Shown: positions 1-7,534, counted from the stretch's first letter. The stretch is DNA of 16,191 nucleotides from JANQIV01 sp050117315 (GCA_050117315.1 JASFMY010000145.1:1-16191); one strand, 5' to 3'. Made by a program: numbers and translations. The notes: generated by a model not told the origin, from the letters alone.

Positions 1-475
1 TCTTCCAAGGTAGGCGCACCGGGGAGGATTGAAACAAATCTTCCAAGGTAGGCGCACCGGAGAGGATTGAAACAAATCTTCCAAGGTAGGCGCACCGGGG
101 AGGATTGAAACAAATCTTCCAAGGTAGGCGCACCGGAGAGGATTGAAACAAATCTTCCAAGGTAGGCGCACCGGGGAGGATTGAAACAAATCTTCCAACC
201 AAGACGCACCGGGGAGCCTTGGAACAAATCTTCCAACCAAGAAACCGTAGCGGGGAACCTTGGAACAAATCTTCCAACCAAGAAAACCGTAGTGGTGGGC
301 ATTGGAACAAATCTTCCAATGAAGAAAACCGTAGTGGTGGGCGTTGGAACAAATCTTCCAATGAAGAAAACCGTAGTGGTGAGCATTGGAACAAATCTTC
401 CAATGAAGAAAACCGTAGTGGTGAGCATTGGAACAAATCTTCCAAGGTAGACGTACCGGGGAGCCTTAGAACAAA
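1..475. repeat. Tandem minisatellite array, twelve 38-42 bp units
   Basis: Twelve head-to-tail units are visible, starting at 1, 39, 77, 115, 153, 191, 229, 270, 312, 354, 396 and 438; a degenerate thirteenth begins at 476. Units 1-6 and 12 are 38 bp, unit 7 is 41 bp, units 8-11 are 42 bp. Every unit starts TCTTCCAA and ends AACAAA. Across most junctions this makes the dyad TTGGAA-CAAATC-TTCCAA (in the first units the left arm is TTGAAA). The 42-bp units also carry TTCCAATG and CATTGGAA arms around a 20-bp core. Units 1-5 alternate GGGGAGG/GGAGAGG, a 76-bp higher-order repeat. The array continues off the left edge. Two reading frames stay open through it, as expected when 42 is a multiple of three, but there is no ribosome site and I do not regard it as coding. 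Confidence 0.95.
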
Positions 476-685
476 TGTTCCATACCACTTAAAAATTGTT
501 TCTTTGAAAAATTTGTTCTTACGTTCTAAAAATGACGGCATGAACATTTTTTTCACACAAGAACGCCAACACTTCTCCTTTTAAGGAGATTTATATAAAA
601 GCAGCATCATAATAAAAATCAAATTATCAACCGGCTTCCGGTAAATAATATTGAAAATTACGGGAGCTAAAAAACGGAGGAATCA
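476..685. other. Gene-free leader between the array and the DUF6261-like gene
   Basis: AT-rich stretch with no credible ORF. It holds a degenerate array end (AGAACAAATGTTCC at 468-481), a perfect 7-bp inverted repeat at 574-589 (TCTCCTT, TT, AAGGAGA) and a short ACCGG-CTT-CCGGT dyad near 631-643. The promoter of the downstream gene must lie here or in the array; I cannot pick a -10/-35 pair with confidence. The gene's ribosome site, GGAGG at 676-680, ends five bases before the ATG. Confidence 0.5.
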
Positions 686-1414
686 ATGAGCGTTCTAAAC
701 AAACTAATCGTCTCGTGCCGTACAACAGAAATTAATGGAACGGCAAATCGAATAATCATCAAGTTTGATGAAGGAGATTGGAGTTCCGATACCCATCTAA
801 CGGGTATTTTTACCCAATTAAAAATTGCCAAAGAAGCGCTAACTACAGCAATAAACCGTTCAAAAGCTCAAAGCAATCTTGATGAAAAAGACGAGATAAG
901 AGACAGCAAAGTAAGGGGAATTCATTACTTGCTTCAAGGTTATCTCTATTACCCGGATGAAGAGATAAAAACAGCAGCCGAAAATGTTGACGAAGTATTC
1001 AACCGGTACGGAGTTGAAATAGTTAAGGATAGCTATGTAACGGAAAGCTCCTTAATAAATTCGATGCTGGAAGATTTATCAACAGCCGAAATGCAAACTG
1101 AAACAGCAAAGCTGCCGGGTTTGGCAAATCTTATAACAGAGTTAAGCACAGCTCAACAAGAGTTTGAAACCGCACGGGTTGAATTTGAAAGCGAACAAGC
1201 CGAAGAAGGTACGGAAGAAAACGCTACAGAACTTAAAAAAGAAGCAGCATTAATAATTAACGAACAACTTATAGTCTATTTGCGAGCGATGCAACAAGTA
1301 GATGAAGAAACATATGGTTCTTTTGCCCGCGCTGTTGGTCAAATAGTAAACGATACCAATGAAGAAGTTAAAAAGCGAAGAAAAAATTCGGAACCGGAAC
1401 AAGAGAACGCATAA
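686..1414 (+). CDS. Acidic helical protein resembling DUF6261
   Basis: 242 residues, strongly acidic, apparently almost all alpha-helical, without signal peptide or membrane segment, so probably cytoplasmic. The start is well supported: GGAGG sits five bases upstream of ATG 686. The layout resembles the DUF6261 family of Bacteroidota: an N-terminal region with LTGIFTQLKIAKEALTTAI, a middle region around YLLQGYLYYPDEEIKTAAENV, a predicted coiled coil around residues 145-185 (LSTAQQEFETARVEFESEQA), and a helical C-terminal part with LIVYLRAMQQVDEETYGSFA. No catalytic motif is visible and the function of the family is not known to me. The gene lies directly downstream of the minisatellite and converges on the NACHT remnant, separated by a hairpin. 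The family assignment is from memory of sequence style, not a search; that it is a real gene is much surer. Confidence 0.75.
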   Translation: MSVLNKLIVSCRTTEINGTANRIIIKFDEGDWSSDTHLTGIFTQLKIAKEALTTAINRSKAQSNLDEKDEIRDSKVRGIHYLLQGYLYYPDEEIKTAAENVDEVFNRYGVEIVKDSYVTESSLINSMLEDLSTAEMQTETAKLPGLANLITELSTAQQEFETARVEFESEQAEEGTEENATELKKEAALIINEQLIVYLRAMQQVDEETYGSFARAVGQIVNDTNEEVKKRRKNSEPEQENA

Positions 1415-1466
1415 CGTTATAAACCTGCGAGGTCTTTAATAAGTCGGCTTAGGGGTTAATAAACAG

Positions 1467-1497
1467 AAGACGGAATCTCTCAAAGAGATTCCGTCTT
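1467..1497. terminator. Strong hairpin between convergent genes
   Basis: Perfect 14-bp stem: AAGACGGAATCTCT at 1467-1480 and its complement at 1484-1497, with a CAA loop. On the plus strand it is followed only by TTTGAG, so the U-tract is weak. It lies between the 686-1414 gene and the convergent NACHT remnant and could end transcription from both sides. The remnant's stop codon (complement at 1480-1482) falls in the hairpin's apex. Confidence 0.7.
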
Positions 1498-2668
1498 TGA
1501 GTTGTGTGTGTCTTTGCTTAGTATGATTTCTCCGAACTTTCTCTTAAATTCATCTTCCCATAGAAAATTTAGAGAATAATGAGGTTGTTTAATTACTCCA
1601 AACAATTTTTCCGCTATTTTATAATTTTTATCCAAAACGGTAAATAGTAACGCTTTTATTTCATTTTCAAAGTTGGTTTCATTTTGGGTATTCTTTATTT
1701 CCAGAACTGTAAACTCAAGCATTGGAAGCCAGTTTGTATCAATCTCTTCATTATTTATTTTATTTAATAATGAGTGCCAATTATTAAGAAAGTGTTGTGC
1801 TGCCAAATATGCTCTTATTTTGTCATGTTTGAAAAGATAATTGTCCTCTCTTTTGACAATAAGTTTTAATCTTAGTAATTCATCCCTAATTTCATCAGGT
1901 AAATGAGAATTCTTGTTTTCGAAAAATTGATCTTTTGAACAAAGCATTTCATAAGCACGTTCATAGAGTAGTCCCGAATATTGTGCGTGATCATTTTGTA
2001 TCCAAGAGTTAGCTGCCGGAGCTAATATGGCTTTGTATAACTCACTGTATAAGGGTGTGTTGCATAACTTTAGAACAGGGTCGTCACGGACCATTCCGTG
2101 ACGAAAAACCTATTGTTCTCAAAATGAGGTGGCTCAGTCGAGGTATGGACCTCGACTGCTCTGTCTTTGAGTTCTGCAACGCACCTATAATACCGGGATT
2201 TCCCCTTTTTGTTCAATTATATTTATAACAAATTCGCAGTCTTGCGGTAGACGGCATAGTTGACATGTATCTTCTGAAAAATTTGATAAAATTTCTTCAC
2301 CTCTTTGTGTTCCAAAATGTTTAATAACCATTTCAGATACTTCTTTTTTACCAAAAGGATATAATTCCATATTTTGTATTCTATCAAATTCAGAATATCT
2401 AGTCTGTGAACTTAGCAGGAAATAAATTAACCTCGGAATACTTATCAACAAATGAGTCAATATCATATCTTGTTTTTTCCTCTATTTCATTTAATCCGTC
2501 AATAAAAATAATAAAACTGCCCGGCTGTATAAACCACCTTAAAAGAGTATCATCTGTTATTTCACCAAACTTAGAGAGTTGTGCAAAAAATATTTCTTCA
2601 GTAATAATTCCCCAATTCCTTTCACCCCCTAAAATAATCTCAATATTAGTACGAAAAACTTTGAACTT
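1480..2668 (-). pseudogene. Decayed NACHT (STAND) NTPase, N-terminally truncated
   Basis: Minus-strand remnant of a NACHT NTPase. The first open segment (2668 downward) encodes a Walker B strand, FIIFIDGLNEI, near 2485-2520; the frame then breaks near 2419-2426. The frame of 2466-2186 continues with FLLSSQTRYSEFDRIQNMEL and CRLPQDCEFVINIIEQKGEIPVL, typical of the NACHT sensor and helical region. A 133-bp insertion (2053-2185) then splits the gene, and the last segment (about 2052-1480) gives YSELYKAILAPAANSW followed by a winged-helix-like YLFKHDKIRAYLAAQHF. Dropping one base in the A-run 2420-2422 and removing the insertion joins all parts into one frame of about 350 residues. The Walker A loop and any N-terminal effector domain should lie just upstream but are absent, because ccmC begins there. 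NACHT proteins often act in phage defence or signalling; this copy is inferred to be inactive. A sequencing error could explain the frameshift but not the truncation or insertion. Confidence 0.85.
2053..2185. mobile_element. 133-bp MITE-like element with TIRs and 5-bp target duplication
   Basis: Flanked by TATAA on both sides (2048-2052 and 2186-2190). The left end begins GGGTGTGTTGCATAACT; the right end read inward is GGTGCGTTGCAGAACT; 14 of 16 aligned bases match, with weaker similarity to about 28 bp. It contains two perfect 10-bp hairpins: TCGTCACGGA (2081-2090) with its complement at 2095-2104, loop CCAT; and CAGTCGAGGT (2135-2144) with its complement at 2149-2158, loop ATGG. No transposase is encoded, so it would need an enzyme acting in trans. 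Removal with one TATAA copy restores the NACHT frame as V-L-Y-S-E-L-Y-K. I do not recognise the IS family. Confidence 0.88.
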
Positions 2669-2732
2669 TTAGATGTGTTTCCTATTTTCCATACATACGA
2701 ATCTGATTTTGCAATTATTTTACAAGAGTAAA

Positions 2733-3446
2733 ATGAAATTTAAAGATATATACTGGAAAGTGCTGTTATTCGTTTTAATGGCTTATGTAATTGTTGCCGG
2801 CATTTCCTTTCCTATAGTTAAAAGCCCTTCATCCTGGTACGAATTCCCGAATATTCCAGGGCTTGAAGAAAAAGCAAAAATAATTTTCTTTCACGTACCG
2901 ACAGCATGGCTTGCGGTTATCGCTTTTTTAATGGCAATGATTTACGGCATAAAATATCTTGCAAAACAAAATCTTGATGACGATGCAAAGTCAAATGCTG
3001 CTCTTCAACTAGGAATGATATTCTGCATTCTCGCTACAGTAACCGGGTCAATATGGGCAAAATTTACATGGGGAGCTTTCTGGCATTGGGACCCCCGTGA
3101 AACCAGTATATTCGTTTTATTGTTAATATATGGTTCGTTATTTGCTTTAAGGTCGGCAATAGAAAATGAAGACAAACGCGCTAAACTTTCCGCGGTTTAT
3201 TCGATAATAGCTTTTTTAACTGTTCCGTTCTTTATCTTTATTATGCCGAGAATTATGCCGGGTCTGCATCCGGGTTCGGGCGACGATGTCAACTCTGGAC
3301 CGGTTGTGGATTTTCAAATGAATGCAAATATGCAGATTGTGTTTTATATGTCTTTAATTGCTTTTACAATTTTATATTTCTGGATGTGGAAGATAGGTTA
3401 TAAATCAATTATAATTAAAGACAAACTTTCTAAAAAAATAATCTGA
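2733..3446 (+). CDS. ccmC: CcmC, heme-handling protein of System I cytochrome c maturation
   Basis: CcmC is an integral membrane protein that, with CcmD, loads heme onto CcmE on the periplasmic face of the inner membrane. It carries the signature tryptophan-rich WWD segment WGAFWHWDPRETS at about residues 113-125, and several hydrophobic helices lie on either side (for example residues 7-28, 49-72, 89-110 and 205-225). With ATG 2733 it has 237 residues, the usual size. An in-frame ATG at 2673 would add 20 residues; I prefer 2733 because the following MKFKDIYWK looks like a family N-terminus, although the ribosome site (AAGAG) is weak. It is the first gene of ccmC-ccmD-ccmE-ccmF. The ABC transporter genes ccmA/ccmB, often upstream, are not here; a decayed NACHT gene on the other strand occupies that place. 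Confidence 0.93.
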   Translation: MKFKDIYWKVLLFVLMAYVIVAGISFPIVKSPSSWYEFPNIPGLEEKAKIIFFHVPTAWLAVIAFLMAMIYGIKYLAKQNLDDDAKSNAALQLGMIFCILATVTGSIWAKFTWGAFWHWDPRETSIFVLLLIYGSLFALRSAIENEDKRAKLSAVYSIIAFLTVPFFIFIMPRIMPGLHPGSGDDVNSGPVVDFQMNANMQIVFYMSLIAFTILYFWMWKIGYKSIIIKDKLSKKII

Positions 3447-3453
3447 GGTAGAC

Positions 3454-3600
3454 TTGGACGGTTTATATAATTTTCTTTCAGACAATTCTATTTTCATTGT
3501 TCTTTTCATCGTTCTTGTTGTGTGGATGGGAATTTTTTTCTTCCTGTTCAACACGGATAAACGCTTAAAAGAAATTGAGAAGGAACTCAAGGAGAATTGA
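3454..3600 (+). CDS. ccmD: CcmD-like small membrane protein
   Basis: 48-residue protein starting at TTG 3454, preceded by GAGGT with suitable spacing and eight bases after the ccmC stop. One hydrophobic helix (about residues 13-32, FIVLFIVLVVWMGIFFFLF) is followed by a charged tail, NTDKRLKEIEKELKEN. This is the expected build and place of CcmD, which stabilises the CcmC-CcmE heme-loading complex in the inner membrane. Its stop lies one base before the ccmE ATG, and its last codons contain the ccmE ribosome site AAGGAG, so translation of the two is probably coupled. The non-ATG start makes it easy to miss. Identity rests on position, size and topology, since CcmD sequences are poorly conserved. 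Confidence 0.85.
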   Translation: MDGLYNFLSDNSIFIVLFIVLVVWMGIFFFLFNTDKRLKEIEKELKEN

Positions 3601-3601
3601 A

Positions 3602-3991
3602 ATGAAAAATAAATATATATTCGGCGGATTTATTATAGTTGTTTTTCTTGGAATTATGGGTTACTTATTTACTCAAACAAACATAAGTTACGAAGAAGAT
3701 TTTTCCGAAATCATGAAAATAAATAAAACAGTTAAAGCAACGGGTCAATGGGTTAAAGAAAAAAATTATCACATAGATAAAGAAAAAAATCTTTTCTCAT
3801 TTTACGTGAAAGATTACAACGGAACAGAGATGCAGGTAATCTATAAAGGCGTTATCCCGAATAATTTTGAATCCGCAACAAGCGTGGTTATAACAGGCAA
3901 ATACAACGAAAAAGGTTATTTCCATGCTACCGAAATTTTAACCAAATGTCCTTCAAAATATGAAGAAACATTTGAAGAGGCATCAAGTTAA
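3602..3991 (+). CDS. ccmE: CcmE heme chaperone, cysteine (CxxxY) variant
   Basis: CcmE carries heme covalently in the periplasm from CcmC to the lyase CcmF. The 129-residue protein has an N-terminal membrane anchor (about residues 5-24), then an OB-fold domain with the recognisable segments VKATGQW, FYVKDYNGTEMQVIYKG and VVITGKY. In the C-terminal loop, where classical CcmE has a heme-binding histidine (HxxxY), this protein has C116-P-S-K-Y120 (CPSKY). Cysteine-type CcmE is known from some deltaproteobacteria such as Desulfovibrio and from archaea. Start 3602 is chosen over 3575 because AAGGAG lies seven bases upstream and the membrane anchor then begins normally. It is followed after 22 bases by ccmF. 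Confidence 0.92.
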   Translation: MKNKYIFGGFIIVVFLGIMGYLFTQTNISYEEDFSEIMKINKTVKATGQWVKEKNYHIDKEKNLFSFYVKDYNGTEMQVIYKGVIPNNFESATSVVITGKYNEKGYFHATEILTKCPSKYEETFEEASS

Positions 3992-4013
3992 TAAAATTTG
4001 AAAGGACAAAAAA

Positions 4014-6488
4014 ATGATAGGCAACATACTACTTACTCTCGGCTTAGCTGCAGGAGTATTCACGGTGGTAATGTATTACCTTACCTATAAAGGTTATGAA
4101 AATACTTTGAGCCTTGCACGTATTGGTTATCATGCAATGACGATAAATGTTGTTGCCGCAAGTGCAATACTGCTTCACGCTATTTTAACACACCAGTATC
4201 AATATAAATATGTTTACAATTACAGCGGAAATGATCTTCCTACCGGCTTGCTGATGTCTACATTTTATGCCGGGCAGGAAGGAAGTTTTATGATCTGGCT
4301 TTTCTTTACTGTTATAGTAGGGCTGATACTTCTCGAATATACTTCCAAACGCGGGGACCTTGAACAGAGGGTAATGATGGTATTTTCACTCGCTGCAGCG
4401 TTTTTATTGCTGATGGTTAACCCAATGCTTAAAAGTCCTTTTACTTATTTATGGACAGACCCTTCATACATTGATGTAAAAAATATTAACCATTCGTTTC
4501 TATCAATGCCCTTTATTCAAAACTTTTTGTTTGATGACACCGGCGGCGGAAAAACATATGTAAAGATCAGTACGGAATTTGCGGGAATATTAAAATCACA
4601 GGGAATAGCTTTTAATGATTTTCTTATCCAGGGGAAAGGATTAAACCCGCTATTGCAAAATTTCTGGATGCAGATTCATCCCCCGATATTGTTTGTTGGA
4701 TTTGCAATGTCAACCGTTCCGTTTTCATTTGCTTTTGCTGCAATTCTAAAAAATGAATATAAAGATTGGGTTAAGCAGTCGATGCCTTGGGTATTAAGCG
4801 GAACAATGGTTTTGGGTTTAGCCATAATGCTCGGCGGTTACTGGGCTTACGGAGTATTGGGCTGGGGCGGTTATTGGGGATGGGATCCGGTTGAAAATGC
4901 AAGCCTTGTACCCTGGCTGATCGGTGTTGCTTCAATTCATACTTTACTTGTACAAAAGAAAGCGCAAAAAAAAGGTCCGCCAAGGTTTGTGAAGACGAAT
5001 TTAATTTTATGCATAATGACTTACGTACTTGTTCTCTACAGTACGTTTTTAACTCGAAGCGGAATTTTAGGCGATGCATCTGTTCACTCGTTTGTTGATC
5101 CGGGGATGACAGTGTATCTTATGTTAATTGTATTCGTTTTGGTCTTTGCACTTCTCGGTTTCGGCGGAATTGCTTGCCGGAGGAAGTATTTAAATGATAA
5201 TTATGATTACAAAGAAAACCTTCTTTCAAGGGAGCTTGCTTTATTCACCGGGGCTGTAACACTAATTGCTTCTGGTATTATTGTATTGCTCGGCACTTCT
5301 GGTCCAGTACTTCATATGCCAATTAATTTTTTATTAATACCTCTTCATATATTATTAAAGATATTATTTGGTATCGACTTAGGATTTGTGCCCAAAACTT
5401 CTGTCGATATCAGATTTTATAACGAATTGAATTTACCAATTGCAATAATTATTGGATTACTGAACGGATTAAGTTTAATGCTGAAATGGAAATCAACAAA
5501 CGGAACGGAAATCTGGAAAAGTTTCAAAGGAAGCATAATTGCAACGGTAATTTTGTCGGCAGTAATAATTGTTGCCGGAAGTGTATACGATGTTATGCTT
5601 GCATTGCTGACTATTTCCTCTGTTTTTACAATTATAGTCAATTCCGAAATTGCATATAGAATTTTTAAAGGAAGAGTTTCATACGTAGGAGCATATATTG
5701 CGCATGTAGGGATTGCACTGTTTTTACTGGGGGCAATTGCGACAGGCGGATTCACTGAAAATCGGCAGGTTGATCTTATAAAAGGTCAGCCCAAAAATGT
5801 TTTGGGTTATGATTTAACTTTTACAGGTTACGATTTAATTGAAGGCGGGAAAAAATATGCATTTAATATTGATGTAGAAAAGGGTAGCAGCAAATCGAAG
5901 GCCGCACCTGTAATGTACATTGCAGAATTCAATAACAGCTTAATGAGAGAACCAGATATCTTAAACAAATTCACAAAAGATTTTTATATTTCGCCGATAA
6001 GTTATGATGAAACCGAAAGCGGCGATACCAGAAGCCGCAGTGTTACTTTAAATAAGGGTGATTCATATAATTATAAGAATACTAAAATATTATTCACCGG
6101 TTTTAATTTCCCGGAAAACCAGATGAGCTCAATGATGGGCGGCGGCGCTTTTGAAATAGGCGCTAATCTGGAAATTGAATACAACGGAAATAAATACAAC
6201 GCGGAACCGAAGATGGTAAACCAGTCCGGCGGCAGATCTTTTATTGCTGCAGAAATACCCGAAGCAAATTTAAAAATTGATATGAGCAACCTGGATGCTT
6301 CAGGCAAAGTGACTCTTGAGTTTTTATCTTTAGATGGGTCAGGTTCTACATCTGCTCCGGAAGTTAACAAAGAAGTGTTAACTATAGAAGCAAGCATTAA
6401 ACCCTATATAAATCTTGTTTGGGCCGGTGTTTTGATAATGGTACTCGGGTTTATAATTTCTGCTTACAGACGTTCAAAAGAATCATAA
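4014..6488 (+). CDS. ccmF: CcmF, cytochrome c heme lyase subunit
   Basis: 824-residue polytopic inner-membrane protein of the CcmF/NrfE group (heme handling protein superfamily). CcmF takes heme from CcmE and, with CcmH, attaches it to CxxCH motifs of apocytochromes. It shows an N-terminal YHAMTINVVAASAILLH helix, the segment TFYAGQEGSFMIWLF, and the WWD signature WGWGGYWGWDPVENASLVPWL at about residues 283-303. Many further helices follow, then a large periplasmic domain (about residues 575-795) and a final helix, YINLVWAGVLIMVLGFIIS. It is longer than the roughly 650 residues of proteobacterial CcmF, mainly because of the large C-terminal periplasmic domain. AAAGGA lies upstream of ATG 4014. 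No ccmG or ccmH follows; the next gene is on the other strand 13 bases away. Confidence 0.95.
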   Translation: MIGNILLTLGLAAGVFTVVMYYLTYKGYENTLSLARIGYHAMTINVVAASAILLHAILTHQYQYKYVYNYSGNDLPTGLLMSTFYAGQEGSFMIWLFFTVIVGLILLEYTSKRGDLEQRVMMVFSLAAAFLLLMVNPMLKSPFTYLWTDPSYIDVKNINHSFLSMPFIQNFLFDDTGGGKTYVKISTEFAGILKSQGIAFNDFLIQGKGLNPLLQNFWMQIHPPILFVGFAMSTVPFSFAFAAILKNEYKDWVKQSMPWVLSGTMVLGLAIMLGGYWAYGVLGWGGYWGWDPVENASLVPWLIGVASIHTLLVQKKAQKKGPPRFVKTNLILCIMTYVLVLYSTFLTRSGILGDASVHSFVDPGMTVYLMLIVFVLVFALLGFGGIACRRKYLNDNYDYKENLLSRELALFTGAVTLIASGIIVLLGTSGPVLHMPINFLLIPLHILLKILFGIDLGFVPKTSVDIRFYNELNLPIAIIIGLLNGLSLMLKWKSTNGTEIWKSFKGSIIATVILSAVIIVAGSVYDVMLALLTISSVFTIIVNSEIAYRIFKGRVSYVGAYIAHVGIALFLLGAIATGGFTENRQVDLIKGQPKNVLGYDLTFTGYDLIEGGKKYAFNIDVEKGSSKSKAAPVMYIAEFNNSLMREPDILNKFTKDFYISPISYDETESGDTRSRSVTLNKGDSYNYKNTKILFTGFNFPENQMSSMMGGGAFEIGANLEIEYNGNKYNAEPKMVNQSGGRSFIAAEIPEANLKIDMSNLDASGKVTLEFLSLDGSGSTSAPEVNKEVLTIEASIKPYINLVWAGVLIMVLGFIISAYRRSKES

Positions 6489-6501
6489 ATATTGATCAAA
6501 T

Positions 6502-6711
6502 TCAATTTTCTTCGGTACCCGCTTCTTTAGTCTTCTGCTCCCGGTGCATATGAATTTCTTTCATTGCATTTTGTTTTTCCTTATCCAGCATATCCTGGGT
6601 GGCCCCAAAAACTGCATTTGAAGTCCCTTTACTGGGACTTGAAAATTTCATGAAAATTGACATTATTATTGCAGTGACAATTACTCCAATAACAATAATT
6701 AAAAATTTCAT
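6502..6711 (-). CDS. Small membrane-anchored hypothetical protein
   Basis: 69 residues. Residues 2-22 (KFLIIVIGVIVTAIIMSIFMK) form a single hydrophobic helix, followed by a short linker and a charged helical tail rich in Lys and Glu that ends KTKEAGTEEN. An AAAGG site precedes the ATG at 6711, and the clean membrane-then-charged pattern makes a real gene likely. It converges on ccmF with only 13 bases between the stops and has no visible terminator of its own. I do not recognise a family; a link to cytochrome maturation is possible from position only. Confidence 0.6.
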   Translation of the reverse strand: MKFLIIVIGVIVTAIIMSIFMKFSSPSKGTSNAVFGATQDMLDKEKQNAMKEIHMHREQKTKEAGTEEN

Positions 6712-6882
6712 GATAACCTTTTATTCTAACAAACGTCAAAAAAAATGTTCACTATTATAAACATTGTATTTTATTTTATCCATTTATTTGACGCAACTGT
6801 TTACTAGCAGTTCTTTTTTTTTGGTTTTTATGGCATTTGTATTGCTTAGTATAGTTTTTTTTACAACCAAATAGAGGGATTT

Positions 6883-7518
6883 ATGAGACGTTTGTTGATA
6901 ATTACTTTCTTAATTACTCCTTTTTTAACGAATGCACAATGGGATATGGCTTCATTTAAACTTGGTGCTTTTGATCCCGATGCCGCTGGTAGCGGCTTTA
7001 TTATAGGTTATGAAGGCGGAACATTTGTTGACCGGAATTTCAACTACGGCTGGAGCATTGACTGGTTTCACAAAAATTATACTGATGAAAATTTGGTAAG
7101 GGAGTTTAACGACGAGTTCGGTTTTATTGATTCCGAAGTAAATGAATTAAGAGCCAAAACAAATCTGCATGATATCCCGCTTATGTTTAATATTACGGGG
7201 AAATTCCCGGTTGCTCCAAAGCTGAAAGCCTATATTACGGGCGCTGCGGGCGTTGAAGCTCTACTTATTTTTTATAGAAGTTATGAAAGACCCGAAGATG
7301 ATGAATTCAAAAGCGCGTTTGATTTTGCATGGAGACTCGGTGCCGGCGTAAATTATAGTTTGGGGCACAGGTCCGAATTCCTGGTTGAATTAACTTACCA
7401 TAATTCCGAGCCAAGCTGGGAATTTGAAGTTGAAGACAACGGCAGAAAACGTGTTTTTGAAAGAAAGTACGATATGAGCGGCATTATGATGAGATTAGGT
7501 TTTAGATTTTATTATTAA
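6883..7518 (+). CDS. Outer-membrane beta-barrel-like protein
   Basis: 211 residues. The N-terminus MRRLLIITFLITPFLTNAQW is a typical signal peptide, probably cleaved after Ala18. The remainder alternates polar and hydrophobic residues with many Gly and aromatic residues (SGFIIGYEGGTFV, YGWSIDWFHKNY, FAWRLGAGVNYSLGHRSEFLVELTYH) and ends in an aromatic strand, GIMMRLGFRFYY, the usual C-terminal signal of outer-membrane barrels inserted by the BAM complex. This matches the small eight-stranded porin-family/OmpW-like size class, but no named family can be assigned. GAGGG precedes the ATG. It is apparently monocistronic, with a GC-rich hairpin 16 bases after the stop. Confidence 0.8.
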   Translation: MRRLLIITFLITPFLTNAQWDMASFKLGAFDPDAAGSGFIIGYEGGTFVDRNFNYGWSIDWFHKNYTDENLVREFNDEFGFIDSEVNELRAKTNLHDIPLMFNITGKFPVAPKLKAYITGAAGVEALLIFYRSYERPEDDEFKSAFDFAWRLGAGVNYSLGHRSEFLVELTYHNSEPSWEFEVEDNGRKRVFERKYDMSGIMMRLGFRFYY

Positions 7519-7534
7519 AAAGAAAATAGAACCT

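Noticed and set aside
1..475. CRISPR array
   Set aside because: The whole unit repeats; there are no unique spacers between short conserved repeats, and no cas gene is nearby.
181..584. Open reading frames through the minisatellite (repeated WNKSSNEENRSG or TNLPMKKTVVV peptides)
   Set aside because: Two frames are open at once because the unit is a multiple of three; no ribosome site, no sensible start, and frame changes when 38-bp units appear.
1493..2173. Shared 11-mer GTCTTTGAGTT beside the 1467-1497 hairpin and inside the MITE right end
   Set aside because: The match stops abruptly on both sides and no second TIR is found near 1490, so a second element copy is not supported.
2406..2672. 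Plus-strand 88-codon ORF upstream of ccmC
   Set aside because: It is the shadow of the minus-strand NACHT segment that encodes the Walker B motif, and has no ribosome site.
2673..2732. Extended ccmC start at ATG 2673
   Set aside because: The extra 20 residues (MCFLFSIHTNLILQ...) look like decayed upstream DNA and no ribosome site precedes 2673; 2733 fits the family better, though not proven.
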